Shown piece by piece: positions 24,062 to 33,221 of a DNA stretch of 64,000 nt. The notes under the pieces were generated by a model. The model was not told the origin of the DNA and searched no databases. It saw only the letters and a list, made by a program, of their open reading frames with translations. The number at the start of each line of letters is the position of its first letter. Position 1 is the stretch's first letter. Made by a program: the position numbers and the translations under genes. Source of the DNA: Deltaproteobacteria bacterium (GTDB lineage Bacteria; Myxococcota_A; UBA9042; PHBI01). The stretch covers positions 20,394-84,393 of the forward strand of contig WYBB01000170.1 of the NCBI GenBank assembly GCA_011526585.1, read 5' to 3'.

Positions 24062-25636
24062 GTGGAACCGACCACAGAGTCCGCCGCCGTCTCATCGGAG
24101 ATCCCTCCGGGGCCCGAGTCGATCGGGCGCAAGCTGCGGCGGCGCGCGCTCCTGGTCGTCGGCGTCTACGCCGCGGCGGCCGCGACGTGGATCGCCTTGT
24201 CCGACCCGATCCTCGCGGCGCTCGTCAGCGACCCGGCCACGCTCGTCAAGCTCAGCGTCTTCAAGGGCTTCGCCTTCGTCGCCGTCACCGCCGCGCTGCT
24301 CTATCTGCTCTTGCACCACCAGGTGCGCACGACCGAAGCGGCCTTCACCGAGGTCGCGCAGAAGGAGCTCGATCGGCGCGCGCACGAGACCGAGCGCCAG
24401 CGCGCACACGCCGCGGCCGAGAGCGCTCACGAGGCCGCCCTCGCCGCGGCCACCACCGCCGAGCGCGAGCGCCGCCTCGCCGCGAGCCTGATCGAGGCGA
24501 TGCCCGGGGTCTTCTATCTCTACGACGAGGACGGCCGCTTCCTCAGGTGGAACCGGAACTTCGAGGTCGTCTCCGGCTACTCGCCCGACGAGGTCGCGCG
24601 CATGCACCCCCTCGACTTCTTCGGCGAGCACGAAAAGGACCTCCTGCGCACCCGCATCGCGGCGGTCTTCGCGCACGGCGACGCGAACGTGGAGGCGTCC
24701 TTCGTCACCAAGGATGGCCGCGCCCTGCCGCACTACTTCACCGGCCGCCAGATCACGCTCGACGGCCGGCGGTGCCTCATCGGCGTCGGCGTCGACATCG
24801 GCGAGCGCCGGCGCGCCGAGCGCGCCCTGCACGAGCTCAACGAGGGGCTCGAGCGCAGGATCCGCGAGCGCACGGCGGAGCTCGAGGCCGCGCTGGTGCG
24901 CGCCGAGTCCGCCGACAAGCTGAAGTCCGCCTTCCTCGCCACCATGTCGCACGAGCTGCGCACCCCGCTCAACTCGATCATCGGCTTCACCGGCATCATC
25001 CTGCAGGGCCTGGCCGGTCCGCTCAACGACGAGCAGACAAAGCAGCTCGGCATGGTTCAGGGCAGCGCGCGGCACCTGCTCGACCTCATCAACGACGTGC
25101 TCGACATCTCCAAGATCGAAGCGGGCCAGCTCGAGATGCGCAACGCCTCGTTCGACCCCAGCGCCTCGATCGAGCAGGTCGTCGCCACGGTCGCGCCGCT
25201 GGCGGCCAGGAAGGGGCTCGCGCTGCGCACCGAGCTCGACCGGCTGCCGCCCGCCATGGCGAGCGACCGACGCCGCTTCGAGCAGATCCTCATCAACCTC
25301 GTCAACAACGCCATCAAGTTCACGCAGCGCGGCGAGGTCGTGATCGGCGCGGCGCTGACCGACGCCTTCATCCCCCGCGGCGCGACCGCGCCCGTGCCCG
25401 CGCTGCGGGTCGCCGTGCGCGACACCGGGATCGGCATGAAGCGCGAAGACCTGGCCTCACTCTTCCAGCCGTTCCGGCAGATCGACTCCGGCCTCCAGCG
25501 CCCCTACGAGGGGACCGGCCTGGGCCTGGCGATCTGCCATCGCCTCGTCGGCCTGCTCGGCGGCGCCATCCGCGTCGAGAGCACCTGGGGCGAGGGCAGC
25601 ACGTTCATGGTCGAGCTCCCGCTCGAGCCGAGGTGA
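24062..25636 (+). CDS. Membrane PAS sensor histidine kinase
   Basis: 524 aa, GTG start with AGGA six bases upstream. Two membrane segments (about residues 29-51 and 64-86) with a short periplasmic loop. A coiled coil (about 90-140), PAS domain (145-250), a second helical connector, and HisKA with His297 in MSHELRTPLNS follow. HATPase motifs: NLVNNAIKFT, RDTGIGM, FRQID and GTGLGLAIC. The short external loop makes direct ligand sensing through PAS more likely than periplasmic sensing. Stop is followed 2 bp later by the single-receiver gene, then the hybrid kinase, so the three form a phosphorelay operon without any DNA-binding output protein. Confidence 0.94.
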   Translation: MEPTTESAAVSSEIPPGPESIGRKLRRRALLVVGVYAAAAATWIALSDPILAALVSDPATLVKLSVFKGFAFVAVTAALLYLLLHHQVRTTEAAFTEVAQKELDRRAHETERQRAHAAAESAHEAALAAATTAERERRLAASLIEAMPGVFYLYDEDGRFLRWNRNFEVVSGYSPDEVARMHPLDFFGEHEKDLLRTRIAAVFAHGDANVEASFVTKDGRALPHYFTGRQITLDGRRCLIGVGVDIGERRRAERALHELNEGLERRIRERTAELEAALVRAESADKLKSAFLATMSHELRTPLNSIIGFTGIILQGLAGPLNDEQTKQLGMVQGSARHLLDLINDVLDISKIEAGQLEMRNASFDPSASIEQVVATVAPLAARKGLALRTELDRLPPAMASDRRRFEQILINLVNNAIKFTQRGEVVIGAALTDAFIPRGATAPVPALRVAVRDTGIGMKREDLASLFQPFRQIDSGLQRPYEGTGLGLAICHRLVGLLGGAIRVESTWGEGSTFMVELPLEPR

Positions 25637-25638
25637 CG

Positions 25639-26028
25639 ATGAGCCAATCCATCCTCCTGATCGAAGACAACGAACAGAACCGCTACCTGCTGACCTTCCT
25701 GCTCGAGCAGCACGGCTACGTCGTGCATTCGGCCGCCGACGGGCAGCGCGGCATCGAGGCGGCGCGCTCGCTCAGGCCGTCCCTCATCCTCCTCGACATC
25801 CAGCTGCCGGTGATGGACGGCTACGCCGTGGCGCGCGCGCTGCGCGAGTCCGAGCTGCTTCACGGGACCCCCATCGTCGCCGTCACCTCCTACGCGATGC
25901 CGGGCGACCGCGAGAAGGCGCTCGCCTCGGGCTGTGACGGCTACATCGAGAAGCCCATCGATCCGGCGACCTTCATCGCAGAGCTCGAGCAGACCCTGGG
26001 CGAGAGCCCGCGCCGCGGAGCGCGCTGA
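25639..26028 (+). CDS. Stand-alone receiver-domain response regulator
   Basis: 129 aa, a single CheY-like receiver. Acidic pair Glu9-Asp10, phosphoacceptor Asp53 in LLDIQLPVMDG, conserved Thr/Ser in AVTSYA and Lys in IEKPID are present. There is no output domain. This type often works as a phosphate shuttle between kinases (DivK-like). It sits 2 bp after one kinase gene, and its stop overlaps the ATG of the next (TGATG), so it is a natural intermediate between the two. Confidence 0.93.
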   Translation: MSQSILLIEDNEQNRYLLTFLLEQHGYVVHSAADGQRGIEAARSLRPSLILLDIQLPVMDGYAVARALRESELLHGTPIVAVTSYAMPGDREKALASGCDGYIEKPIDPATFIAELEQTLGESPRRGAR

Positions 26029-28091
26029 TGCGCGTGCTCATCGTCGACGATCACGACGAGAACGCCTACTACCTGCGGGCGATCCTCAGCGTGCACGGCC
26101 ACGCGGTCGACACCGCTCGCAACGGCGCAGACGCGCTCGACGTGGCACGCGCCGCCCCGCCCGATCTCGTGATCTCCGATCTGCTGATGCCGGTGATGGA
26201 CGGCTACACGTTGCTGCGCCATTGGCGCTCGGACCTGCGTCTGCACGTGATCCCCTTCATCGTGTTCACGGCGACCTACACCGAGCCCGAGGACGAGCAG
26301 CTCGCGCTCAACCTCGGCGCCGACGCGTTCCTGCTGAAGCCCGCCGACGTGGACACCATCTTGGCGGTGATAGCGGCGGTCATGCAGCGCGCGCGCGCCA
26401 ATCGCCCGAGCGAGGGCGTGGCCGGCCCCGACGACCCGGTGACGCTGCGCGAGTACAGCGAGGTCCTGATCCGCAAGCTCGAGCAGAAGTCGCTGCAGCT
26501 CGAAGAGAGCAACCGCCTCCTCCAGGCCGACGTCGCCGCGCGCGAGCGCGCCGAGCGCGCGCTGCGTGAGAGCGAGGCGCGCTTCAGGGAGCTCGCCGAC
26601 AACATCGACGACGTCTTCTGGCTCGGCGACGCGCCCGCGGGTCGCATCCACTACGTCAGCCCCGCCTTCGAAGCGGTGTGGGGGCGCTCCGTCGAACACC
26701 TCTACCAGTCGCCGGATGCGTGGCTCGAGGCCGTGCACCCCGAGGACCGCGAGCGCGTGCGCCGCGTGATCGCGCGCGCCACCGGCGGGCGCTGGGACGA
26801 GGCCTATCGCGTCGTGCGCCCGGACGGCTCGGTGCGCTGGGTGCGCACGCGCGCCCACCCGGTGCGCGACGCATCCGACGGCGAAGTCAAACGCGTGGCC
26901 GCCGTCTCGCGTGACGTCACCGAGTACCGCAGGCTCGAGGAGCAGCTGCGCCAGGCACAGAAGATGGAGGCGATCGGCCGGCTCGCCGGGGTCGTCGCCC
27001 ACGACTTCAACAACCTCCTCTCGGTGATCCTGAGCTATGCGACGCTCGTGCTCGACGCGCTCGAGGATCATGATCCGCTATGCGAGGACGTGGAGGAGAT
27101 CCGGCGCGCCGGCGAGCGCGCGACCGGCCTGACGCGACAGCTCCTGGCCTTCAGCCGACAGCAGGTCATCGAGCCGCAGGTCGTCGACCTCGGTCGGGTC
27201 GTGCGCGAGACCGAGCGCATGCTGCGCCGCCTGGTCGGCGAGAGCGTCGAGTTGGTCCTGGCCGACGTATCACAGGGGGCGATGGTCTACGCCGACCGTG
27301 GCCAGCTCGAGCAGGTCGTCATGAACCTCGCCGTCAACGCGCGCGACGCGATGCCACGCGGCGGGCGGCTCACGATCGAAGTGCGCGCGGTCGAGCTCGA
27401 CGACGCGTACGTCGCCGATCACCCCGGGCTCATGGCCGGACCCCACGTCCTGCTCGCGGTCAGCGACACCGGCAGCGGCATGGACCAGGCTACGCGCGAG
27501 CGGATCTTCGAGCCGTTCTTCACCACCAAGGACAACGGCACCGGCCTCGGGCTCGCGACGGTCTTCGGGATCGTCAAGCAGAGCCACGGACACATCTACG
27601 TCTACAGCGAGCTCGGCCTCGGCACGGTCATCCGCATCTACCTGCCGGTGACCGAGCGCACGCACACCACGCGCCCGGCCGCGCGGCCGGCGCCCGCCAC
27701 GTTGCACGGCCACGAGGCGGTCCTCTTGGTCGAGGACGACCGCCAGGTGCGCGAGACCAACCGCGCCATCCTCGAGCGGCACGGCTACAAGGTCTTCGAG
27801 GCGGGTGACGGCGCGGCCGCGACCGAGCTCTGTGAGGCGCTCACCGAGCCGATCGATCTGCTGGTCACCGACGTGGTGATGCCGCGCATGAGCGGGCGCG
27901 AGCTCGCCCAGCGCCTGGAGGAGCGGCGGCCGGGGATCAAGGTGCTCTTCGTGTCGGGCTACACCGCGAGCGCGATCCTGCAGGACGGCGTCCTGCCCGA
28001 CGGCTGCGCGTTCCTCGAGAAGCCGATCACGCCCGAGGCGCTCCTGCGCAAGGTGCGCGAGGTGCTCGCGCCGACACCGCCTGCCGCCTGA
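26028..28091 (+). CDS. Hybrid histidine kinase (REC-PAS-HK-REC)
   Basis: 687 aa, cytosolic. Order: receiver (1-125, Asp51 in ISDLLMPVMDG), coiled coil (140-185), PAS with PAC (185-300), HisKA with His325 in VVAHDFNNLL, HATPase (NLAVNARDAM, DTGSGM, GTGLGLATV), Pro/Arg linker, and C-terminal receiver (about 565-687, Asp615 in VTDVVMPRMSG). The H-box type is the same as in the kinase at 1-1100. The N-terminal receiver suggests it is itself driven by another kinase, probably the upstream membrane kinase. One-base overlap with the preceding gene (TGATG). No DNA-binding output follows; the next gene is hemE. Confidence 0.94.
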   Translation: MRVLIVDDHDENAYYLRAILSVHGHAVDTARNGADALDVARAAPPDLVISDLLMPVMDGYTLLRHWRSDLRLHVIPFIVFTATYTEPEDEQLALNLGADAFLLKPADVDTILAVIAAVMQRARANRPSEGVAGPDDPVTLREYSEVLIRKLEQKSLQLEESNRLLQADVAARERAERALRESEARFRELADNIDDVFWLGDAPAGRIHYVSPAFEAVWGRSVEHLYQSPDAWLEAVHPEDRERVRRVIARATGGRWDEAYRVVRPDGSVRWVRTRAHPVRDASDGEVKRVAAVSRDVTEYRRLEEQLRQAQKMEAIGRLAGVVAHDFNNLLSVILSYATLVLDALEDHDPLCEDVEEIRRAGERATGLTRQLLAFSRQQVIEPQVVDLGRVVRETERMLRRLVGESVELVLADVSQGAMVYADRGQLEQVVMNLAVNARDAMPRGGRLTIEVRAVELDDAYVADHPGLMAGPHVLLAVSDTGSGMDQATRERIFEPFFTTKDNGTGLGLATVFGIVKQSHGHIYVYSELGLGTVIRIYLPVTERTHTTRPAARPAPATLHGHEAVLLVEDDRQVRETNRAILERHGYKVFEAGDGAAATELCEALTEPIDLLVTDVVMPRMSGRELAQRLEERRPGIKVLFVSGYTASAILQDGVLPDGCAFLEKPITPEALLRKVREVLAPTPPAA

Positions 28092-28115
28092 ACGGCATGG
28101 CGCGTCCGCGCACAT

Positions 28116-28127
28116 CCTTATATAAGG
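28116..28127. promoter_or_regulatory. AT-rich 12-bp palindrome in front of hemE
   Basis: CCTTATATAAGG, a perfect palindrome 6 bp before the hemE ATG and unusually AT-rich for this DNA. It contains TATATA, a possible -10, and its right arm joins the AAGGGG ribosome-binding site. It could be a promoter core overlapping an operator for the heme operon. Confidence 0.45.
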
Positions 28128-28133
28128 GGCGCC

Positions 28134-29195
28134 ATGACGAGCGCCCCGCCGACGAGTCCGCCCCCCGCCCTCACCTCGCGCGAGCGCGTGCAGCGCGCGT
28201 TCGCGTGCGAGCCTGTCGATCGCCCGCCGGTCTGGTTCATGCGCCAGGCCGGCCGCTATCTGCCCGAGTACCGTGAGGTGCGCGCCAAGGTGAGCTTCGA
28301 GGCGCTGTGCAGGAACCCCGAGCTCGCGTGCGAGGTCACGCTGCAGCCGCTCAGGCGCTTCCCGCTCGACATCGCGATCGTGTTCTCGGACATCCTGACC
28401 GTGCCCGAGGCGATGGGGCTCGAGGTGGTCTTCGACACCGGCCACGGGCCCGAGCTCTCGCCCGTGGTGCGCACCCACGACGACGTCCGGCGCCTGCGTC
28501 ACCCCGACGTCGCCGAGACGCTCGCCGTCGTGCCCGAGACCTTGCGCCTCTTTCGCGAGGCACGGCCCGAGATCCCGATCTTCGGCTTCGCCGGCGCGCC
28601 CTTCACGCTCTTCTGCTACATGGTCGAGGGGCGCGGCGGCAAGGACTGGCGTAACGCCAAGCAGCTCCTCTGGAACGAGCCTGCGTTGGCCAGCGCGCTC
28701 CTCGATCGGATCGCCGACACCGTCGGTGACTACCTGCAGCTCCAGATCGACAGCGGCGCCGAGGCGGTGCAGCTCTTCGACACCTGGGCGGGCGTGCTCT
28801 CGATCGACGACTTCCGGCGCTTCGCCCTGCCGGCGGCCCAGCGCGCGCTGTCTCGCGTCAAGGGTGCGCCGCGCCTCTACTTCATGCGCGACGCCTCGGC
28901 GGTCCTGCACGAGCTGCCCGCGCTCGGCGCCGACGCCTTCGCGCTCGACTGGTGCGTCGACGTCGCGCACGCGCGCAAGGTGCTCGGCGATCGCCCGGTG
29001 CAGGGCAACCTCGATCCGCTCGCGCTCTTCGCGCCGGAGGCGGTGATCCGCGAGAAGGTGCGCGCGATCATCGACGCCGCCGGCCCGCGCGGGCACATCT
29101 TCAACCTCGGTCACGGCGTGGTGCCCGAGACCCCGATCGCGGGTGTCGAGGCGATGATCGACGAGGTACGGCGCGTGCGCGGAGGGGCCGCATGA
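28134..29195 (+). CDS. hemE: Uroporphyrinogen decarboxylase
   Basis: 353 aa. Decarboxylates uroporphyrinogen III to coproporphyrinogen III. N-terminal signature PPVWFMRQAGRYLPEYRE, with the substrate-binding Arg residues, is intact. Catalytic Asp is in FSDILTVPEAMG. GFAGAPFTLFCYMVEG and the C-terminal GHIFNLGHGVVPETP are also family signatures. ATG with AAGGGG upstream. Its stop overlaps the hemC start by 4 bp (ATGA). First gene of the hemE-hemC-hemY operon. Confidence 0.97.
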   Translation: MTSAPPTSPPPALTSRERVQRAFACEPVDRPPVWFMRQAGRYLPEYREVRAKVSFEALCRNPELACEVTLQPLRRFPLDIAIVFSDILTVPEAMGLEVVFDTGHGPELSPVVRTHDDVRRLRHPDVAETLAVVPETLRLFREARPEIPIFGFAGAPFTLFCYMVEGRGGKDWRNAKQLLWNEPALASALLDRIADTVGDYLQLQIDSGAEAVQLFDTWAGVLSIDDFRRFALPAAQRALSRVKGAPRLYFMRDASAVLHELPALGADAFALDWCVDVAHARKVLGDRPVQGNLDPLALFAPEAVIREKVRAIIDAAGPRGHIFNLGHGVVPETPIAGVEAMIDEVRRVRGGAA

Positions 29196-30103
29196 GCGCG
29201 ATCCACGAGGTGCGCATCGGCACGCGCGGCAGCGAGCTCGCGCTGTGGCAGGCCCATCACGTCAAGGCGCTGATCGAGGCGCGCGGGGTCGCCGTCGAGC
29301 TGGTGATCATCAAGACCCAGGGTGACCGCATCACGGACCTGCCGTTCTCGAAGATGGAGGGCAAGGGCTTCTTCACCAAGGAGCTCGAGGACGCGCAGCT
29401 CGACGGGCGCGTCGACCTCGCCGTGCACTCGCTCAAGGACCTCGGCTCCGAGATGCCGCGCGGGCTCGTGCTCGGCGCGCTGATCGGCCGCGAGGATCCG
29501 CGCGATCTGTTGCTCGCCCGCCGCGGCGTCGTCACCGATCCCGAGCGCCCCCTCGCGCTCGCGCCGGGCGCGCGCGTCGGCACCAGCTCGGCGCGTCGAC
29601 AGGCCCAGCTCAGGGGCCTGGTACCCGGCGTCGCGATCGCCGACCTGCGCGGCAACGTGCCGACCCGGATCGGCAAGCTACGCGACGGCGCCTACGACGC
29701 CATCGTGATCGCGTGCGCCGGCGTGACCCGGCTCGGCCTCGACACCTCCGATCTCGACGCCTTCGCGCTGCCGCCCGAGACCTTCGTGCCCGCCCCCGGC
29801 CAGGGCATGCTCGGCGTGCAGTGTCGCGACGAGGCCCCGCTCCTGGAGCTCGCGGCGGCGCTCCACACCGCGGAGACCGCGCGCGCGGTGCTCGCCGAGC
29901 GCGCCGTGCTCGAGCGCCTCGACGGCGGCTGCCACCTGCCCTTCGGGTGCCACGTGCGCCCGCACGCGGACCACTTCCTGCTCGACCTCTTCCTCGAGGA
30001 CCCGGGCCACCGCCCGCTGCAGCTTCACCTCGCAGGCGCCGCGCCCGAGGCCCTGGCCGAAGAGGCCTGGGCGCAGGTCCTCGCCGAAAGGGGGACACGA
30101 TGA
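29192..30103 (+). CDS. hemC: Porphobilinogen deaminase (hydroxymethylbilane synthase)
   Basis: 303 aa. Joins four porphobilinogens into hydroxymethylbilane. Motifs: RIGTRGSELALWQA at the N-terminus, KTQGD, the catalytic Asp in VDLAVHSLKD, GTSSARRQAQL, DLRGNVPTRI, and Cys247 in GGCHLPFG, which anchors the dipyrromethane cofactor. ATG preceded by GGAGGGG at the end of hemE. Its stop overlaps the hemY start (ATGA). Normal length. hemD, the next enzyme, is not in the operon. Confidence 0.97.
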   Translation: MSAIHEVRIGTRGSELALWQAHHVKALIEARGVAVELVIIKTQGDRITDLPFSKMEGKGFFTKELEDAQLDGRVDLAVHSLKDLGSEMPRGLVLGALIGREDPRDLLLARRGVVTDPERPLALAPGARVGTSSARRQAQLRGLVPGVAIADLRGNVPTRIGKLRDGAYDAIVIACAGVTRLGLDTSDLDAFALPPETFVPAPGQGMLGVQCRDEAPLLELAAALHTAETARAVLAERAVLERLDGGCHLPFGCHVRPHADHFLLDLFLEDPGHRPLQLHLAGAAPEALAEEAWAQVLAERGTR

Positions 30104-31425
30104 TCGAGATCGCGGTGATCGGCGGCGGCATGGCCGGGCTCGCGGCGGCGTGGCGGCTCCATCGCCGCAGGCGCGACGTGCACCTCTTCGACGCAGGCGC
30201 GCGCGTGGGGGGCTTCGTCGACACCGTGCGCACCGACGAGGGCTTCCTCGTCGAGCGCGGCCCGGGCTCGATCCGCGGCGGTCGGCTCGCCATGAAGAGC
30301 CTCATCCGCGAGGTCGGGCTCGAGGACGCGCTCCTACTGGCCGAGCCCGCGGCGAAGAACCGCTACATCTGGGCCGGCGGCGAGATCCAGCGCCTGCCCT
30401 CCGGCCCGAAGGACCTCCTGACGACGAAGCTGCTCTCGCCCGGCGGCAAGCTGCGGCTCCTCTCCGAGCCGCTCAGGCGCGCGCCGAGAGAGCGGCGCGA
30501 CGAGACGCTCGGCGCCCTGCTCGAGCGGCGCATCGGACCCGAGGCGGTGGCGAGCTTCGTCGACCCGTTCGTCACCGGCGTCTACGCAGGCGACCCCTAT
30601 CGCCTCGGCGTCGACGCCATGCCGCTCGTCGGCGAGCTCGAGCACGATCACGGCGGCCTCTTCCGGGGGCTCGGCAAAAAGCGCGGGGCCTTCGGCAGCG
30701 GGATCTACTCGCTGACGGACGGCCTCGGCATGCTGCCCGGCGCGATCGGCAGAGCGCTCGGCGAGCGCGTGCACCTCGGCGCCAGCGCGGTCGCGCTCGA
30801 GCGTATCGACGGCGGCACGCGCGTGGTGCTGCGCGATGCCGATCCGATCGACGCGCGCAGGGTGATCCTCGCCGCGCCCGCTCCGGTGACCGGCGCGCTG
30901 CTCGCGACGCTCGGCGTCCCGGCCCAGTGCCTGACCCACCTGCCCCACGCCCCGATCGTCAAGGTCGAGCTCGGCCTGCGCGACGCCGATCTCGCGCGCC
31001 CGCTCGACGGCTTCGGGCTCCTCACCGCGAGCTCGAGCCCGCTCCCCGGGGACGCGCTCCCGATCATGGGCGTGATCTTCGCGAGCACGGTCTTCTCGGG
31101 TCGCGCGCCCGCCGGCCACCGCTCGCTCAGCGTCATGCTCGGCGGCGTGCGCGACACCGGCGTGGTCGAGCGCGACGACGCCGCGCTCGTGGCGCAGGCC
31201 GAGCGCGCGATCGATCTGCTCTTCGGTCTGCGCGCCGCACCGGTGATGCGCCGGGTGACGCGCTGGCCGGCGGCCATCCCGCAATACCCGCCCGGTCACT
31301 TGCGCGCGATCGCCTCTCTCGGCGCGCGCCTGCCCGCCGGTGTGCGCCTGGCGGGCAACCACCAGGCCGGCGTGAGCCTCGACGACGTCGTCGCCAGCGG
31401 GCTCGCGGCGGCCGACGCGATCTGA
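30100..31425 (+). CDS. hemY: Protoporphyrinogen oxidase, HemY type
   Basis: 441 aa FAD enzyme. The dinucleotide-binding motif VIGGGMAGLAAAWRL is at residues 6-20, followed by ERGPGSIRG (the VERGPxSF motif of the oxygen-dependent protoporphyrinogen oxidase family), VTGVYAGDPYRL and the C-terminal FAD segment GVRLAGNHQAGVSLDDVVASG. HemY-type enzymes oxidise protoporphyrinogen IX (or coproporphyrinogen in the coproporphyrin-dependent route). With hemE and hemC upstream the classical route is likely, though this alone does not prove it. ATG overlaps the hemC stop. Confidence 0.93.
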   Translation: MIEIAVIGGGMAGLAAAWRLHRRRRDVHLFDAGARVGGFVDTVRTDEGFLVERGPGSIRGGRLAMKSLIREVGLEDALLLAEPAAKNRYIWAGGEIQRLPSGPKDLLTTKLLSPGGKLRLLSEPLRRAPRERRDETLGALLERRIGPEAVASFVDPFVTGVYAGDPYRLGVDAMPLVGELEHDHGGLFRGLGKKRGAFGSGIYSLTDGLGMLPGAIGRALGERVHLGASAVALERIDGGTRVVLRDADPIDARRVILAAPAPVTGALLATLGVPAQCLTHLPHAPIVKVELGLRDADLARPLDGFGLLTASSSPLPGDALPIMGVIFASTVFSGRAPAGHRSLSVMLGGVRDTGVVERDDAALVAQAERAIDLLFGLRAAPVMRRVTRWPAAIPQYPPGHLRAIASLGARLPAGVRLAGNHQAGVSLDDVVASGLAAADAI

Positions 31426-31467
31426 TCCGCGAGCGGCCAAAGCGCGCGGCGGTCTTCGCGAACGCGA

Positions 31468-33132
31468 CTACTCCGCCGGGTCGAGCGTGACGAGCCCATA
31501 CTTCCAGAGCGCGTGCAGCTCACCCGAGGTGCGCGCGAGTACCTCGGGCGATCCCGAGGGGGCGAGCTCGGCGGTCGTGCGCGGCGCCTGGGCGAGCGCG
31601 TCGAGGTGGGCGCGCAGGCGCTCGCGCTCGGCCACGCCCGCGAGCGGCACCGCCACCCCCTGGAGGTCGAGGTGCGACGGATCTCCGCGCGCATCGAGAC
31701 GCCAGCGCGTCGACCCCGAGGTCGTCGCCGTCGGGAACGACGCGTACAGGCTCTCCGGGTGTGGTCGCTCGGCGCGTAGCGGCCTCATCGCCGTCGCCAC
31801 CGCCCTGCCCTGCGCCTCGACGTGCGCCGCGCGCAGCGCCGCGAGCTCGGCCCACAGCGCCTGATAGCGATCGTAGATCGCGTCCCAGCGATACTCGGCG
31901 GCACGCCTCGTGCCCGCCTCCCCCATGGCGTGCGCGCGCTCGGGATCGCCCAGCACCGTCGCGATCGCACGGGCGGCGTGGTCGACGTCGATGGCGCAGT
32001 GCTGGCTCAGGTAGCCGACGTATCGATCGTAGTCGAGCAGGCCGTGATCATAGGATGCGATGAGCCCGGCGGCCGCGCCGACCATCGGCAGCGCGGTCCT
32101 GACGCGCAGCCCTTCGACCCCGTCGCGCACCGTGTCCTTGTAGCCGTCCCAGTCCGACACGATCACCGGCAACCCGGCGGCCATCGCCTCGATGACCGAG
32201 ATCCCGAAGGTCTCCTGGACGTTGTCGGCCAGGCTGACGAACGCGTCGGCCGCCGCGAGACAGGCGAGCTTCTCCTCTTCACTCGCGGCCTCGGCCCCGC
32301 CGACGATGCCGCCGAGGAGCCCCGGGAAGCGCGCGCGCATCTCCGCGAAGGCCTCACCGGTCGAGGCGTCGCCGAACGAGCCGACCTCGATCAGCACGAT
32401 CGGGCCGACCACCTCGGAGGCGCGCGCGATCGCCTGATAGAGCGGCAGCGGGTGCGCCTTGGCGTGAAGGCTCAGCCGCCCGACGTAGACCAGGACACGC
32501 GCGTCCCGAGGCAGCCCGAGCGCCGCGCGCGCCTCGGCCTTGTCCGCGCGCAGGCCAGCGAAGTCGTCGACGTGCACACCGAGCGGGATCACGGGCAACT
32601 GCGGTCGCAGAAAGCGCGTGGCACCGACGCGCTCGGCGAGGTGCGCCTCGGTCGCGTCGAGGAGCGCGCTCACCACCGCGCGCCCGGCGTTGGAGGTGCA
32701 GACCAGCGCGTCCCAGGGCGCGATCGGATCGGTGGCGAGGCCGGCGATGAGATCGAGCGTGGCCGCGCTGGCGAGCGTGTGGATGACGCCCATCAGGCTG
32801 TAGGCGCTCGCGCCGGCCTTCATGCGATGCGCGGCGTGGCGGCCGAGGCTCGGATCGGGCAGGTAGAGCACGCCGTCCTCGGCCAGGTGCTCGACCTGAT
32901 CGAGCGCCACCAGGCGCGTGCGGCCGCCATAGGCGTAACGGCGACCCTCGCGCGCGAAGTGCGCGGCGAGCTCGCGCGTGGCGGCGTGACAGGTCACGCG
33001 CTCGACCCCACCACGCGTCATCGCCTCGAAGTGAGCGCGCAAGAAGTCCCGACCCGCGACCCGGCGCCCCATGAGGCGGGCGCCCTCGGTCGTGTAGCCG
33101 TCGGGGTGATAGAAGATCGCCGGCGTGATCAT
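31468..33132 (-). CDS. Glycosyltransferase family 4/GT-B protein
   Basis: 554 aa. GT-B retaining glycosyltransferase: VLVYVGRLSLHAKAHPL marks the donor-binding domain start, and ETFGISVIEAMAAGLPVIVSDWDGYKD carries the EX7E motif and the conserved donor-binding stretch. The N-terminal half (about 1-200) contains the acceptor domain with HTLASA and VCTSNAGR. It is about 150 residues longer than typical GT4 enzymes; the C-terminal extension (after about 430) has a helical segment and then a segment with HLDLQGVAVPLAG that I do not recognise. No transmembrane segment. Convergent with hemY, so separate transcription. Confidence 0.88.
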   Translation of the reverse strand: MITPAIFYHPDGYTTEGARLMGRRVAGRDFLRAHFEAMTRGGVERVTCHAATRELAAHFAREGRRYAYGGRTRLVALDQVEHLAEDGVLYLPDPSLGRHAAHRMKAGASAYSLMGVIHTLASAATLDLIAGLATDPIAPWDALVCTSNAGRAVVSALLDATEAHLAERVGATRFLRPQLPVIPLGVHVDDFAGLRADKAEARAALGLPRDARVLVYVGRLSLHAKAHPLPLYQAIARASEVVGPIVLIEVGSFGDASTGEAFAEMRARFPGLLGGIVGGAEAASEEEKLACLAAADAFVSLADNVQETFGISVIEAMAAGLPVIVSDWDGYKDTVRDGVEGLRVRTALPMVGAAAGLIASYDHGLLDYDRYVGYLSQHCAIDVDHAARAIATVLGDPERAHAMGEAGTRRAAEYRWDAIYDRYQALWAELAALRAAHVEAQGRAVATAMRPLRAERPHPESLYASFPTATTSGSTRWRLDARGDPSHLDLQGVAVPLAGVAERERLRAHLDALAQAPRTTAELAPSGSPEVLARTSGELHALWKYGLVTLDPAE

Positions 33133-33221
33133 CCGATCTTCCTATCATGTCTGGCCCGCCCGCGCGCGACCAGGGAGACGCCCCGTGGATGCTGATGTAG
33201 GATCGGTGCCCGGAGGCGAAG

